From assembly GCA_002716385.1 (NCBI GenBank), contig PBAX01000022.1, positions 1 through 64,000 of the forward strand: 64,000 bases of DNA, given 5' to 3'. Source of the stretch: Phycisphaerae bacterium (GTDB lineage Bacteria; Planctomycetota; Phycisphaerae; Phycisphaerales; SM1A02). The position numbers were made by a program, and so were the translations under genes. The notes below the pieces were generated by a model. The model had not been told where the DNA came from. It made no database searches and saw only the letters and a list, made by a program, of their open reading frames with translations. Numbering within the stretch: position 1 is the first letter of the stretch; the number at the start of each line of letters is the position of its first letter. Positions 25,840 to 35,163 of this stretch are shown in pieces.

Positions 25840-26838
25840 ATGATTGCGCTTCTGGATACTTCCGACGATTCGATAATCTCCTGGCAACTGGCCTCGCTTC
25901 TGGTCGCTCTGGGGGTTCTTGGACTCGTCATCGGGGGCCATCTTCTGGTCAGTGGAGCCGTCTCCGTCGCCAAGCGACTGGGCATGTCCACGTTGATGAT
26001 AGGCCTGACGATCGTCGCTCTGGGCACCAGCGCTCCGGAGCTTGCCCTGAATGTAGTGGCCGCCGCTGGCGGTGAAACCGGGCTCGCTTTCGGGAATGTC
26101 GTTGGATCCAACATCGCCAACATCGCGCTGGTGCTCGGCCTGACCGCCCTCGTCGCACCGATTCCGATTCCACGAGCAACACTGAGACTCGGTGGTATCC
26201 CCTGGTTGATCTATCTGACGCTGTTGGCGATCGCCTTGCCTTGGTTTGGCGGCATTTCGGGCGATGTCCCGGGCTACGCACGCTGGGCGGGCATCGTACT
26301 TCTGTGCTGCGTGCCGTTGACCATCCTCCTGTGGCATAGAGACCACCGACTCGAAGAAGCCCATGGCGATGTTGACGATATGCCCGAGAGGTCCCTTCTT
26401 CCGAGTTCGCTTCTGGTACTGGCTGGTCTCGTGCTCCTCATCGCTGGTGGACGTTCCACGGAAGTCGGTGCGGTGACGCTCGCGAAATGGATGGGACTGT
26501 CGGAAGCGGTGATCGGCCTTTCGATCGTCGCCTTGGCGACCAGTCTCCCTGAGATCGTCACCTCAATGGTCGCTGCTCGCAAAGGGGTTCCCAATCTGGC
26601 GATTGGAACGGTGATCGGATCGAATGTATTCAACCTTTCGCTTGTGCTCGGCACCACGAGTATCGTGTCGCCGGTAGCCCTGCCCGAAGCCGGTGGAATG
26701 ATCGACCTGTTCGTCATGGGTGGACTCACGCTGGCACTACTTCCCATGGCCCTGACCGGAAGAAGAATCGCCAAGTCCGAAGGTGTGGTGCTGCTCATCA
26801 TCTGGGCGGCCGCGATAACGCTGAGCATTCTTCGATAA
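25840..26838 (+). CDS. Ca2+/cation antiporter (CaCA family, YrbG-like)
   Basis: A 332-residue inner-membrane exchanger, probably swapping Ca2+ for Na+ or H+. The two inverted halves each carry an alpha-repeat with the acidic ion site: IVALGTSAPELALNVVAA...FGNVVGSNIANI in the first and IVALATSLPEIVTSMVAAR...IGTVIGSNVFNL in the second. About ten hydrophobic segments are seen, split by a charged loop (HRDHRLEEAHGDVDDMPERS). It is transcribed alone, divergent from the ECF operon, and no ribosome site is evident. Confidence 0.92.
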   Translation: MIALLDTSDDSIISWQLASLLVALGVLGLVIGGHLLVSGAVSVAKRLGMSTLMIGLTIVALGTSAPELALNVVAAAGGETGLAFGNVVGSNIANIALVLGLTALVAPIPIPRATLRLGGIPWLIYLTLLAIALPWFGGISGDVPGYARWAGIVLLCCVPLTILLWHRDHRLEEAHGDVDDMPERSLLPSSLLVLAGLVLLIAGGRSTEVGAVTLAKWMGLSEAVIGLSIVALATSLPEIVTSMVAARKGVPNLAIGTVIGSNVFNLSLVLGTTSIVSPVALPEAGGMIDLFVMGGLTLALLPMALTGRRIAKSEGVVLLIIWAAAITLSILR

Positions 26839-26854
26839 CGAATTCAGTGTGTGA

Positions 26855-28303
26855 TCAGATCGGAAGATCTGAACCGATATCGGACATCGAAGGAGGCGGC
26901 GGCCTGTAGGAATAGTCCCGGAATCTGGTCGTGGCATCGTTCCAGGAGAGTTTGACGGTGCCGGTCGGGCCGTTACGCTGCTTGGCGAGTATCAGTTCGG
27001 CGAGCCCCTTCTTGTCGGGATTGGCCTCGATCCACTCCTCATCTCGATGAAAATATTCCTCGCGATGCAGCATCATGACCACATCGGCGTCCTGCTCGAT
27101 GGACCCTGACTCGCGGAGATCGCTCATACGGGGACGATGGCCTTCCCGCTGCTCGGCTGCACGATTCAACTGACTCAAGGCCACGATTGGAACATTGAGT
27201 TCCCTCGCTAGCGCCTTGACGCCGCGGCTCAACTCGGAAACCTCCTGTTGTCGCGACTCGGATCGATTTCCACTTGTCATGAGCTGGAGGTAGTCGATGA
27301 ACAACGCCCGAATGTCGTGCTTCTGCTTCATGCGCCTCGCCTTGGCTCGCAGCTGCATGAGCGTCAGTCCCGGCGTGTCGTCGATGAAGATGGGGGCGTT
27401 GCGGAGTTCGTCGCAGGCCGCGAACAAGGCCTGGAAATCACTGTCCTTGAGCGCATTGCGTCGAAGGTTGCGACCACTGACACCGCTTCGAGCAGAAAGA
27501 AGACGCTGGACGATCTGGTTGGAGGACATCTCGAGGCTGAACATGCCAACGGGTTCCCCTCGAATCGCGATGTTCTCCGCAATGTTCAAGGCCAGCGCCG
27601 TCTTACCCATCGAAGGTCGCGCGGCCAGAATCAGAAGCTCGCCCGGCTGCATGCCGCCGGTCATCTCATCCAGATCGCTGTATCCGGATGGTGTTCCGGT
27701 CAAAGCCTGACCTTCCTGCTGTTCGATGAGCTGGATGGCTTCGGTGATGAGATCCGCCAGACCGAGTATCTGGCGGCTTTCGGACTGTTCTGCGATTCTG
27801 AAGATCTTGCGTTCTGCATCATCCAGTAGCGCCGACGCCGATTCGGGTCGGTCGTGGGCATCACGAAGGATCTCGCCCGCTGCACCGATCAACTGCCTGA
27901 TCATCGCTTTCTCACGAACAAGACGGGCATAGTGAATGGCACTGGCCGCATCCGGCACACACTCGGCAAGCTCGACCAGGAAATCCACGCCACCGATGGG
28001 TTTGAGTGAGTCCCGATCCTTCAGAAGCTGCTGCAACTGAACGATGTCAAGCGTATTGTGGCGATCGTAGAGTTCGCAGATGACACGATAGACCTCGCCA
28101 TGCTGCTGACGAAAGAAATCCTCGGGCGAACGGACGATCTGGAGAACCTCTCCACAGACTTCCGGGTCAATGAGGATGGAACCGAGCAGACTTGCCTCGG
28201 CTTCAATGGCCACAGGCGGCCCTTTGTCCAGCAATGTGCCGAACGACTGGCGTTCCGTGCCTCCCACCTTGTGTTCTTGAATCCTGCTCACTCGATTGAC
28301 CAT
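26855..28303 (-). CDS. dnaB: Replicative DNA helicase
   Basis: DnaB unwinds DNA at the replication fork as a hexamer. The N-terminal domain (EAEASLLGSILIDPEVC...) is followed by the RecA-like core with Walker A (ARPSMGKTALALN), FSLEMSS, Walker B (IRALFIDYLQLM), SQLNRAAEQR and MSDLRESGSIEQDADVVMMLHREEY. ATG 28303 (MVNRVSR) is chosen, giving 482 residues; a GTG at 28336 in the same frame would add 11. It lies downstream of an HU-type gene in the same direction. No intein is present in the P-loop region. Confidence 0.95.
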   Translation of the reverse strand: MVNRVSRIQEHKVGGTERQSFGTLLDKGPPVAIEAEASLLGSILIDPEVCGEVLQIVRSPEDFFRQQHGEVYRVICELYDRHNTLDIVQLQQLLKDRDSLKPIGGVDFLVELAECVPDAASAIHYARLVREKAMIRQLIGAAGEILRDAHDRPESASALLDDAERKIFRIAEQSESRQILGLADLITEAIQLIEQQEGQALTGTPSGYSDLDEMTGGMQPGELLILAARPSMGKTALALNIAENIAIRGEPVGMFSLEMSSNQIVQRLLSARSGVSGRNLRRNALKDSDFQALFAACDELRNAPIFIDDTPGLTLMQLRAKARRMKQKHDIRALFIDYLQLMTSGNRSESRQQEVSELSRGVKALARELNVPIVALSQLNRAAEQREGHRPRMSDLRESGSIEQDADVVMMLHREEYFHRDEEWIEANPDKKGLAELILAKQRNGPTGTVKLSWNDATTRFRDYSYRPPPPSMSDIGSDLPI

Positions 28304-28520
28304 TGCTCCACTACGGGAGCTTTCTCCACAATACACACCCTGCCGAACAATACGAGAACTCAGTTGTGGTTTTCGTCCGGATGATGCGGATGAAGTGATG
28401 GAGGATATACCCGGCCCGCCAGATCCACCATGCTCGGATCCAACCTTGGCGAGTTGTGGACAGAATCACAGCTGCCCGATGAAATCAGGGCTGGCTTTCA
28501 ATGTGCATTTGGATCGGGAA

Positions 28521-28835
28521 CTAGGATTCCAGTTCGACGGTATCAAGGGCCTCACGCATCAGACGGCCGATCTTGAACTTCACCGTCTTTTTGGCAGGCA
28601 CCGGAACACGCTCAAGAGTTCGAGGGTTCTGGGCGACTCTCGCAGCTCGTTCTCGAATCTCGAAGACCCCGAAATCACGAAACTCGAGCCGACGGCCGTC
28701 ACCCAGTTCCTTGATGACATTGTCGAGAAAACTCTGAACGGTCATCTTCACGACGGTCCGCTTCTGGTTCGTCTCCTCGGCAATGCGGTCGATGAGGTCT
28801 TTCTTGGTAGTGGTTGTCTTCGTAGTCTCTGTCAT
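28521..28835 (-). CDS. HU/IHF-type DNA-binding protein
   Basis: This 104-residue nucleoid protein bends DNA as a dimer. The HU pattern is clear: KKDLIDRIAEETNQKRTVVKMTVQSFLDNVIKEL, GRRLEFRDFGVFEIRER, then AQNPRTLE (the DNA-intercalating arm; the usual Arg before Asn-Pro is Gln) and VKFKIGRLMREAL. A Thr/Lys-rich N-terminus (TETTKTTTTKK) precedes the fold. ATG 28835 follows a GAGAGG site. Confidence 0.92.
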   Translation of the reverse strand: MTETTKTTTTKKDLIDRIAEETNQKRTVVKMTVQSFLDNVIKELGDGRRLEFRDFGVFEIRERAARVAQNPRTLERVPVPAKKTVKFKIGRLMREALDTVELES

Positions 28836-29107
28836 GACCAAGCCTCTCCCAAGATTGAACAGTCGCCGATAGGCAACCGGTATTCCCCTTAAAACGGATC
28901 GAATCATGCAACCTGATGTCAGGGATGAAAACCGGTCCGTCGCCACAGTGAAACACCCAAGGGAATGATCTTGGCCGAGAAGGCCCCCATCTGATTCCGC
29001 TCCCCCTGGAATCTCACAGTTCCAGTATGGAGATCTGAGAGCAGATCGTCAAGACCACTTCTGACGTGAAATATGGCTGCTATGGCGAAAAATGGGCCTG
29101 AAACGGG

Positions 29108-29488
29108 CTATCTGCTTTTCAGCTGTAGCGACCTGGTCGTCTGGAGGTAGTTTTCCCAAGGGCGGCCATTCAGGATCCACTGCTGGTCCCGGATGTAGAC
29201 CTGGGACAAATTGACCGGAACAGCGACCGGAGGCAGGTCCGCGCCCAGCAGCACGTCCTTTCGCAGATTCATTGCATGCATCTCATTGGAGATCAGCCCT
29301 TCCGGCCCGAGAACCTCCAGAGTCTGGGCTGACGGCATCACAAGCGGTGCGGCCACCTGCGATGCGATCGGCTCGGAGACATGGGAACTGGACTTGTGAC
29401 CACTGTGGCAACCCGCCATACCGCAGACCAAAAGCCCCAGACCGCAGATGTTCAATGTTCTGAAATGTCGAATCAGCTTGCCGTTCAT
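29108..29488 (-). CDS. Small predicted lipoprotein, unknown function
   Basis: A 126-residue protein with a signal peptide and lipobox (LLVCGMAGC; Cys at about 27 would be lipidated). The mature part is short and shows no recognised domain; it contains VYIRDQQWILNGRPWENYL near the end. ATG 29488 has GGGAG upstream and is preferred over in-frame codons further upstream. The lipoprotein gene is divergent from trkA. Confidence 0.75.
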   Translation of the reverse strand: MNGKLIRHFRTLNICGLGLLVCGMAGCHSGHKSSSHVSEPIASQVAAPLVMPSAQTLEVLGPEGLISNEMHAMNLRKDVLLGADLPPVAVPVNLSQVYIRDQQWILNGRPWENYLQTTRSLQLKSR

Positions 29489-29717
29489 TCCCCAGCTCCC
29501 TTCAATGCTGGTATTCACTCTACAAACTCCGCGCCACGGCCTTCTAGGCACTTTCAGAGGTCGCATGGCCCGAAACAGCGATGCCTGGAATGAACACTGT
29601 TGATTTCAGGCAACATGAGTCTCCGGCACGACGGACGGAGCCATGTCGTGATTTGAGTAGACTGGGGCCTCATCAGGGACGATCTTTCTGATAGATCACA
29701 GAGAGGCAGACACCTCC

Positions 29718-31064
29718 ATGGACATCATTATCTGCGGCGGAGGCGAGATCGGTTCGGAGGCTGCCGAAGTCCTCGCCAGACGCGGTGACAACGTGACGGT
29801 CATCGATACGGACGCCAAGCGGCTGAGCTATCTCGAGGAACACCTCGATATCAGGACACTCAATGGAGTCGCCAGCTCGGCACAATCACTGCGGGCGGCC
29901 GGTGCCGCACAGGCGGATGCCGTCATTGCCGTCACCGGTATCGATGAAGTCAATCTGGTCTGCGCCACAGTCGCCGCCTCGCTGGGAGCGGGGCGTACGC
30001 TTGCCCGCGTCGATCACTCGCTCTATCTCGGTCATGAATCGATGGACTACGCCACGTTGTTCTCGGTTGATCGCCTCTTCTCTCCTGATCGTGCGACCGC
30101 ACGAGCCATGGCTGCTCGACTCGCCAATCCCGCGGCGCTGGCCGTTTCTCGTGTTGCCAGAGGCACCGTCGAGATACAGGCGTTTCCGGTGGATGCGAAG
30201 GGCTCGGCCACAGGAAAGAAGCTACGCGACATCTCGATGCCCAAGGCCTCGCGGGCCGTGGCGGTATGCCGCGATGGCAAATGGCGTTTGCCGACAGCCG
30301 ATACCCGATTCAAGATCGGAGATCGCGTAACCGTCGTTGTCGATGTGGATCATTTCGATGATCTGGACGGCGTCTTCACCGCCCATCACTCGAGACAACT
30401 CAGGATCGCGGTATTCGGTGGATCGGCAGCTTCCGTATGGTTGTGCCGCGCCTTGAAGAATCGCGGCTCGATCATCCATCTGTTCGAAGCAGATTCGGAG
30501 CGATCGAATGAACTCGCCGAAAAGCTCGACTGGGTCACGGTGATCAATGCGGATCTGACGGCACCGTCGATCTTCGAGGATCAGGGACTCGACAAGATGG
30601 ATGCCTTCCTAGCAATGGGTGACGATGACGAGAACATGCTGGGCAGCGCCATTGCGAGAAAGGCGGGCATTCCGATGATTCTCACCATGACCCATAGGGG
30701 ACAGCTGGAACCGCTGCTTGAGCAGCTGGGTGTGACCAAGGCATTCAATCCGTGGACCTCCGCGATGGAGGACATCATCCACTTCATCTCGAATTCCGCA
30801 TTCGAGACGGTCGGAACACTTGGCGAAGAACAGTCCGACCTCGAACTGGTACGTATACGAATCGGCAACAAATCGCCATTGGCCGGCCAGACTCTCAGGC
30901 ACATCAAGCCAGACATGAACCTGATTGTCGCCGTCGTCGAGGACGAATCGGAACAAGGGCATGTTCCCGTGGCCGATGATGTACTGACCGCTGGCAGACA
31001 TATTCTTGTGGCATGTGAAAAAGGTCAGGAAAAACAACTCCGCAAGCTCTTCGACGCGAGATGA
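29718..31064 (+). CDS. trkA: Trk potassium uptake regulatory subunit
   Basis: A 448-residue cytoplasmic protein that binds NAD(H)/nucleotides and gates the TrkH channel. There are two copies of RCK_N plus RCK_C. The first starts with the Rossmann motif MDIIICGGGEIGSEAAEVLARRGDNVTVIDTD, the second with LRIAVFGGSAASVWLCRALKNRGS near residue 230. GAGAGG precedes the start. It lies 7 nt upstream of trkH, forming a two-gene operon. Confidence 0.95.
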   Translation: MDIIICGGGEIGSEAAEVLARRGDNVTVIDTDAKRLSYLEEHLDIRTLNGVASSAQSLRAAGAAQADAVIAVTGIDEVNLVCATVAASLGAGRTLARVDHSLYLGHESMDYATLFSVDRLFSPDRATARAMAARLANPAALAVSRVARGTVEIQAFPVDAKGSATGKKLRDISMPKASRAVAVCRDGKWRLPTADTRFKIGDRVTVVVDVDHFDDLDGVFTAHHSRQLRIAVFGGSAASVWLCRALKNRGSIIHLFEADSERSNELAEKLDWVTVINADLTAPSIFEDQGLDKMDAFLAMGDDDENMLGSAIARKAGIPMILTMTHRGQLEPLLEQLGVTKAFNPWTSAMEDIIHFISNSAFETVGTLGEEQSDLELVRIRIGNKSPLAGQTLRHIKPDMNLIVAVVEDESEQGHVPVADDVLTAGRHILVACEKGQEKQLRKLFDAR

Positions 31065-31071
31065 TCGAATC

Positions 31072-32664
31072 ATGAATTCAAGAGTAGTCCTGGGACAACT
31101 CAGCAAGGTCATCACACTGATGGGCCTCATCCTCCTCGCGATCGGAGGATGGGCACTGGTCGTCCCCTTCGAGGAAGGACTGGATGAGGATCACGCCGAG
31201 AAAGCACTGCTTCTGAGCAGTGGATGCGCCTTGTTCATCGGTCTTTTCATCTGGATGCTGACACTCGGACCCAGAGACATACGGCGGACTCTGTTCCGGG
31301 GGGAAATCGAAGGGGTCGAGTCCGGCCAGCGACTTGGAAGGCGCGATGCCCTGCTGCTCGTGTCCGCGTCATGGATCGTGGGCGCCGTGTTCGTGGCGCT
31401 TCCCTACCTCTTCTGGGCGCACATCGATGATGCCGCACCCGCCAATCATCCATTCCGCTCCTTCATCGACTGCTACTTCGAATCGATGAGTGGCCTGAGC
31501 ACGACCGGTGCGACCGTACTGCTCGACATCGAGGCGCTTCCGTCGACACTTCTGTTCTGGCGATCGCTTTCCCAATGGCTGGGAGGTCTTGGCATTCTCG
31601 TCCTGCTGGTGGCGCTGCTTCCCAATGCGGGCGTGGCCGCGAAACGGATGTATCGGTTTGAAGCGCCCGGCCCCGATACTGACGGCGTGAGACCCACCAT
31701 GCGTGATACCGCCAGAAGACTCTGGACGATGTATCTGGCACTCACGGGCCTCCAAGTGGTCTGCCTGTTGTTCGCAGGCATGGGTGTATTCGATGCGTTC
31801 TGCCATACCTTCACGACGATGGCGACCGGTGGCTTCTCAACCAGAGGTCGAAGCATCGCTGGACCCGAAACTGTCGGGATACAGATCATCGTGATCGTCT
31901 TCATGGTGCTTGCCGGCACGAACTTCGGCGTTCTCCACATGGTGATGCGACGTCAATGGAAGAAACTCTGGGCAGATACCGAGCTACGCATCTATCTCTC
32001 GATACTTCTGATCGGATGTGGAATCGTCATCGGAAGTCTGCTCATCAACGGCGGCAAGATGTACTACATCGACGGGACCCAGTCAGCGGTCACCGCCGGA
32101 AACGCCGCACTTGAAGGCGTCTTCACGGTCGTGTCCCAGCAAACCACCACGGGGTTCACCACCGTCGACTACAACGCGTGGCCCTTCGTCGCCAAGTCCG
32201 TGATCATCGCGGTGATGTTCATCGGTGGTTGCGCAGGCTCGACAGCCGGCGGCATCAAGGTGGTCCGTATCTGGATAACACTGAGAGTGCTCTGGCATCA
32301 GCTCACACGTGTGACGAATCCCTCGGTCGTTCGACCGATCCGAATCTCCAAGCAGGCGCTCGATCAGGATCAGATGCTGGGCGCCGTGACGTACACGGTG
32401 ACGATCATCCTCCTGTTCGCGATTGGTGCGATCGTGATCCAGATGCTCGAGCAGGACCAGTGCGGATTCGTCACATCGGCAACCGCCAGTCTGGCGACGC
32501 TCTGCACAGTCGGACCGGGACTCAATCAGGTCGGCGCGATCGAGGACTACGCATGGTTCTCCGACGGCAGCAAGATATTCATGTGTTTTCTGATGCTTGT
32601 GGGCAGGCTGGAGTTGTTTGCGGTATTCGCGCTCTTCCAACCACGCTTCTGGACGGGCCGATAG
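31072..32664 (+). CDS. trkH: Trk potassium channel subunit
   Basis: A 530-residue inner-membrane K+ transporter. The four pore loops with selectivity-filter glycines are visible: MSGLSTTGATV, TMATGGFSTRG, QQTTTGFTTVD and LCTVGPGLNQVG. The GCAGSTAGGIKVVR segment after pore 3 is typical. ATG 31072 is chosen because it begins the first helix region and follows trkA directly. The gene ends 8 bp from the convergent nuoI. Confidence 0.95.
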   Translation: MNSRVVLGQLSKVITLMGLILLAIGGWALVVPFEEGLDEDHAEKALLLSSGCALFIGLFIWMLTLGPRDIRRTLFRGEIEGVESGQRLGRRDALLLVSASWIVGAVFVALPYLFWAHIDDAAPANHPFRSFIDCYFESMSGLSTTGATVLLDIEALPSTLLFWRSLSQWLGGLGILVLLVALLPNAGVAAKRMYRFEAPGPDTDGVRPTMRDTARRLWTMYLALTGLQVVCLLFAGMGVFDAFCHTFTTMATGGFSTRGRSIAGPETVGIQIIVIVFMVLAGTNFGVLHMVMRRQWKKLWADTELRIYLSILLIGCGIVIGSLLINGGKMYYIDGTQSAVTAGNAALEGVFTVVSQQTTTGFTTVDYNAWPFVAKSVIIAVMFIGGCAGSTAGGIKVVRIWITLRVLWHQLTRVTNPSVVRPIRISKQALDQDQMLGAVTYTVTIILLFAIGAIVIQMLEQDQCGFVTSATASLATLCTVGPGLNQVGAIEDYAWFSDGSKIFMCFLMLVGRLELFAVFALFQPRFWTGR

Positions 32665-32672
32665 CTCTCGGA

Positions 32673-33230
32673 TCACATTGGCTTCTCATCGATCGTCTGA
32701 TCATAGACCTCGAGAAGCTTAGCCTTGTCGAAAACCATCTCGTTCCGAGTGAGGCCGACCACCTCGTATCTCGGCGTCAATTCAATCGCATCGACGGGGC
32801 ACGCCTCTTCGCACATGCCGCAGAAGATGCATCTGAGTTCATCGATGTCGAACTGCTTGGGATACTTCTCGCGATCCTCCCAGGGGGATTCCTCGCCCAC
32901 GATGTGGATGCAGTTGGCCGGACAAGCAGTCGCGCACATGAAACAGGCCACGCATCGGACACGCCCATCCTCATCGCGATTCAATCTGTGAACCCCTCGG
33001 AAGGTCTGCTTGTACTGCCCACCTTCGAGGACATCCCTATCGTCGCGTTTCTCCTCGGGATACTGCACGACATGAATGTTCTTCTTGTTCTTGCCATCCC
33101 GGCCCATGTTCCCCAGACAATGGCGGAGGGTCGTCCCCAGCCCCTTGAAGACTGCCGGCAGAAACAGGCGTTCAGCTGAATTGATCGCCTTGGGGGTGAC
33201 ATCTACGAATGTATGGTCGGAAGAGGCCAT
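32673..33230 (-). CDS. nuoI: NADH-quinone oxidoreductase subunit I (2x 4Fe-4S)
   Basis: A 185-residue peripheral arm protein of complex I that carries clusters N6a and N6b. Two ferredoxin motifs are present: CVACFMCATACP and CIFCGMCEEACPVDAIEL. The N-terminal FKGLGTTLRHCLG segment and the interspersed FRGVHRLNRDEDG match NuoI. GGGAG lies before ATG 33230. No other nuo gene is next to it in the window: the left neighbour is trkH and the right neighbours are ATP synthase genes on the other strand. It may serve a complex I encoded elsewhere. Confidence 0.9.
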   Translation of the reverse strand: MASSDHTFVDVTPKAINSAERLFLPAVFKGLGTTLRHCLGNMGRDGKNKKNIHVVQYPEEKRDDRDVLEGGQYKQTFRGVHRLNRDEDGRVRCVACFMCATACPANCIHIVGEESPWEDREKYPKQFDIDELRCIFCGMCEEACPVDAIELTPRYEVVGLTRNEMVFDKAKLLEVYDQTIDEKPM

Positions 33231-33338
33231 GTGATCTCCCTATAGTAGCCCCTGAAACGCCTTGTGCGAATATTTCGCGTCAATCTTGCCCCCCCGTTAG
33301 GCTGTGAATGGATCAAAAACGACGGAGCCAGACACCAC

Positions 33339-33614
33339 ATGCCCTCATCCAGCCCAATGCCGCCGGGGACCCGACCCGATATCGGCCAATCAATGCAAGC
33401 CGCCAGTCTGATCTGGCAGTCCATCAGCGAGGTGGCGGCTGCGGCGTTGATCGGATGGGGTCTGGACTGGTTTTTCGACACAGACAAGGTTTTTCTGCTC
33501 ATCGGTGCCCTTGTGGGGATCGCCGTCGGGATCACGAGCTTCGTCAGAAGTGCCCTGAAGGAGAGTCGTAGGCTCTCCAGCCAGCAGCGGTCCTCCACCA
33601 CTAGGAAGCCCTGA
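33339..33614 (+). CDS. AtpZ/AtpI-like small membrane protein
   Basis: A 91-residue protein with two helices (LIWQSISEVAAAALIGWGLDWFF and VFLLIGALVGIAVGITSFV), matching the small F0F1-associated AtpZ family that precedes many atp operons. The role suggested for the family is in ATP synthase assembly or Mg2+/Ca2+ movement. It is the first gene of the atp operon here, 16 nt before the next. Confidence 0.8.
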   Translation: MPSSSPMPPGTRPDIGQSMQAASLIWQSISEVAAAALIGWGLDWFFDTDKVFLLIGALVGIAVGITSFVRSALKESRRLSSQQRSSTTRKP

Positions 33615-33630
33615 CGCCTGGAAAACAGCC

Positions 33631-34083
33631 ATGAATCCACCCACAGGCCCCCATAAACAGCCAATAACCCCCCTGCCAACCAGATCGATCATCCTCGCAC
33701 AGATCCTTGCCGGAGCCATCGCCTGTGGCCTGTGGATTCTGGGGACCCTGATTGGTGGATTTGGGGCCGATCTGATCCTCCCCGGACTTCTCGAAATTGG
33801 CCTGGTCATCTTCGTGACGGTCATCTGCACACTGGTGATCACCCCATGGACCCCCCGGCCTGTCGCCACCTGGGCGATGATCCTGATTGGATCTTCCCTG
33901 GTGCGGCTAATACTCATCACCGGACTGTCGCTATTGCTATACTCCGCGGCTCTGATGGCCCCGAAAGCTCTGGTGATTTCAGCTTTCCTCCCCATCGCAA
34001 CGATCCTGGCACTTGAGACCGTCGTTATCGCCCGTTTCCTAACCAGTCTGTCCCCCGTTAACACGACCGTGACAGACGACTAG
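33631..34083 (+). CDS. AtpI-like four-helix membrane protein
   Basis: A 150-residue protein with four hydrophobic helices (from about residue 20, ILAQILAGAIACGLWIL, to ALVISAFLPIATILALETVVIA). Size, topology and position just before atpB fit ATP synthase protein I, thought to assist c-ring assembly. The sequence itself is too variable for a firm call. Confidence 0.65.
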   Translation: MNPPTGPHKQPITPLPTRSIILAQILAGAIACGLWILGTLIGGFGADLILPGLLEIGLVIFVTVICTLVITPWTPRPVATWAMILIGSSLVRLILITGLSLLLYSAALMAPKALVISAFLPIATILALETVVIARFLTSLSPVNTTVTDD

Positions 34084-34105
34084 CCTCCCCGGAATTACAC
34101 CGAAC

Positions 34106-35035
34106 ATGCTTCCGTTTCTGGCTGCTTCAAACCCGACGCATCACGTGCTTGATAGACCCATCACAGGTCTTGAAGAGACATTCATCTTTGGCACGGAAAC
34201 GCTCACGATCCACTTGGTGACGCTCACCGTGGCCGCAATCGTCGCGTTCCTCGTTCTCCTTCGTGCCGCCAAGTCGATCTCCACAGGCGATGAAGGCGAA
34301 GGCATGTATCGCTACCTCACTAGAGGTCGAGTTGCCCAGTTGATCGAGGTTTTCACGCTTTTTCTCGTGGAGAACACGATTCGTCCAACGCTCAAGGAAG
34401 AAACTCGCAAGTTCGTACCGTTCCTGCTCTCCCTTTTCTTCTTCATCCTCACATGCAACCTGATGGGCCTGATTCCTTTTCTGGATGTCCAGCATGCAGT
34501 CGGCCCAGCCGTTGAAGGACAGAAGGTCTGGGCAGTCTTCGGTGGAACAGCGACCGCCAACCTCGGTGTCACGTTTGGATTGGCATGTGTCGCCTTCGTC
34601 GCCATGCAGTATCAAGGCTTCCGTTCGCTGGGCGTGAAGGGATACCTGTCCCATCTGACCGGCGGCGCGCCAATGGCACTCCTCCCCATGATGGTGCCTC
34701 TCGAGATTGCCGGCATGCTCATCAAGCCTGCCGCTCTGGCTGTTCGTCTCTTCGCCAACATGTTCGCAGGCCACACGATGATGGCGGTTCTGGCCATGTT
34801 CGGCATGATGACCTGGATAGGCACTGAAGACTATCTGGTGACCGGAGCGATCTCACTTGTATCGATCATCGCCTCCATCGCGATCACCTTCCTCGAACTA
34901 TTCGTGGCCTTCCTGCAGGCCTTCATCTTCATGTTCCTGACAACGGTGTTCATCGGACAGATGACCCATCATCACGAACATGACGATCATCATGAAGATG
35001 CACATGGAGCTGCTCAACCAGCTGGTGCACATTGA
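34106..35035 (+). CDS. atpB: ATP synthase F0 subunit a
   Basis: The 309-residue stator channel protein provides the two half-channels for protons. The essential Arg is in LAVRLFANMFAGHTMM, and the last helices (EDYLVTGAISLVSIIASIAITFLELFVAFLQAFIFMFLTTVFIGQM) are typical. It is longer than average owing to an N-terminal extension and a His/Asp/Glu-rich tail (MTHHHEHDDHHEDAHG) that could bind metal. A 128-nt gap separates it from atpE. Confidence 0.95.
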   Translation: MLPFLAASNPTHHVLDRPITGLEETFIFGTETLTIHLVTLTVAAIVAFLVLLRAAKSISTGDEGEGMYRYLTRGRVAQLIEVFTLFLVENTIRPTLKEETRKFVPFLLSLFFFILTCNLMGLIPFLDVQHAVGPAVEGQKVWAVFGGTATANLGVTFGLACVAFVAMQYQGFRSLGVKGYLSHLTGGAPMALLPMMVPLEIAGMLIKPAALAVRLFANMFAGHTMMAVLAMFGMMTWIGTEDYLVTGAISLVSIIASIAITFLELFVAFLQAFIFMFLTTVFIGQMTHHHEHDDHHEDAHGAAQPAGAH

Positions 35036-35163
35036 TATTGGATTACAAGTCGTTGCGGAGTGGGCCGGAACGATTCAAAAATGACCACGCTCTGGATGCG
35101 ACCCACGGCATCCAACATGAACAGCTCATTACGAGCAAAGCTTTAAGGAAAGCGACGAGAACA

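Noticed and set aside
29032..29047. Perfect stem GATCTG-agag-CAGATC upstream of the HU-type gene
   Set aside because: Could be a terminator or operator, but it has no U-run, sits about 200 nt from the gene, and six-pair stems of this kind occur by chance.
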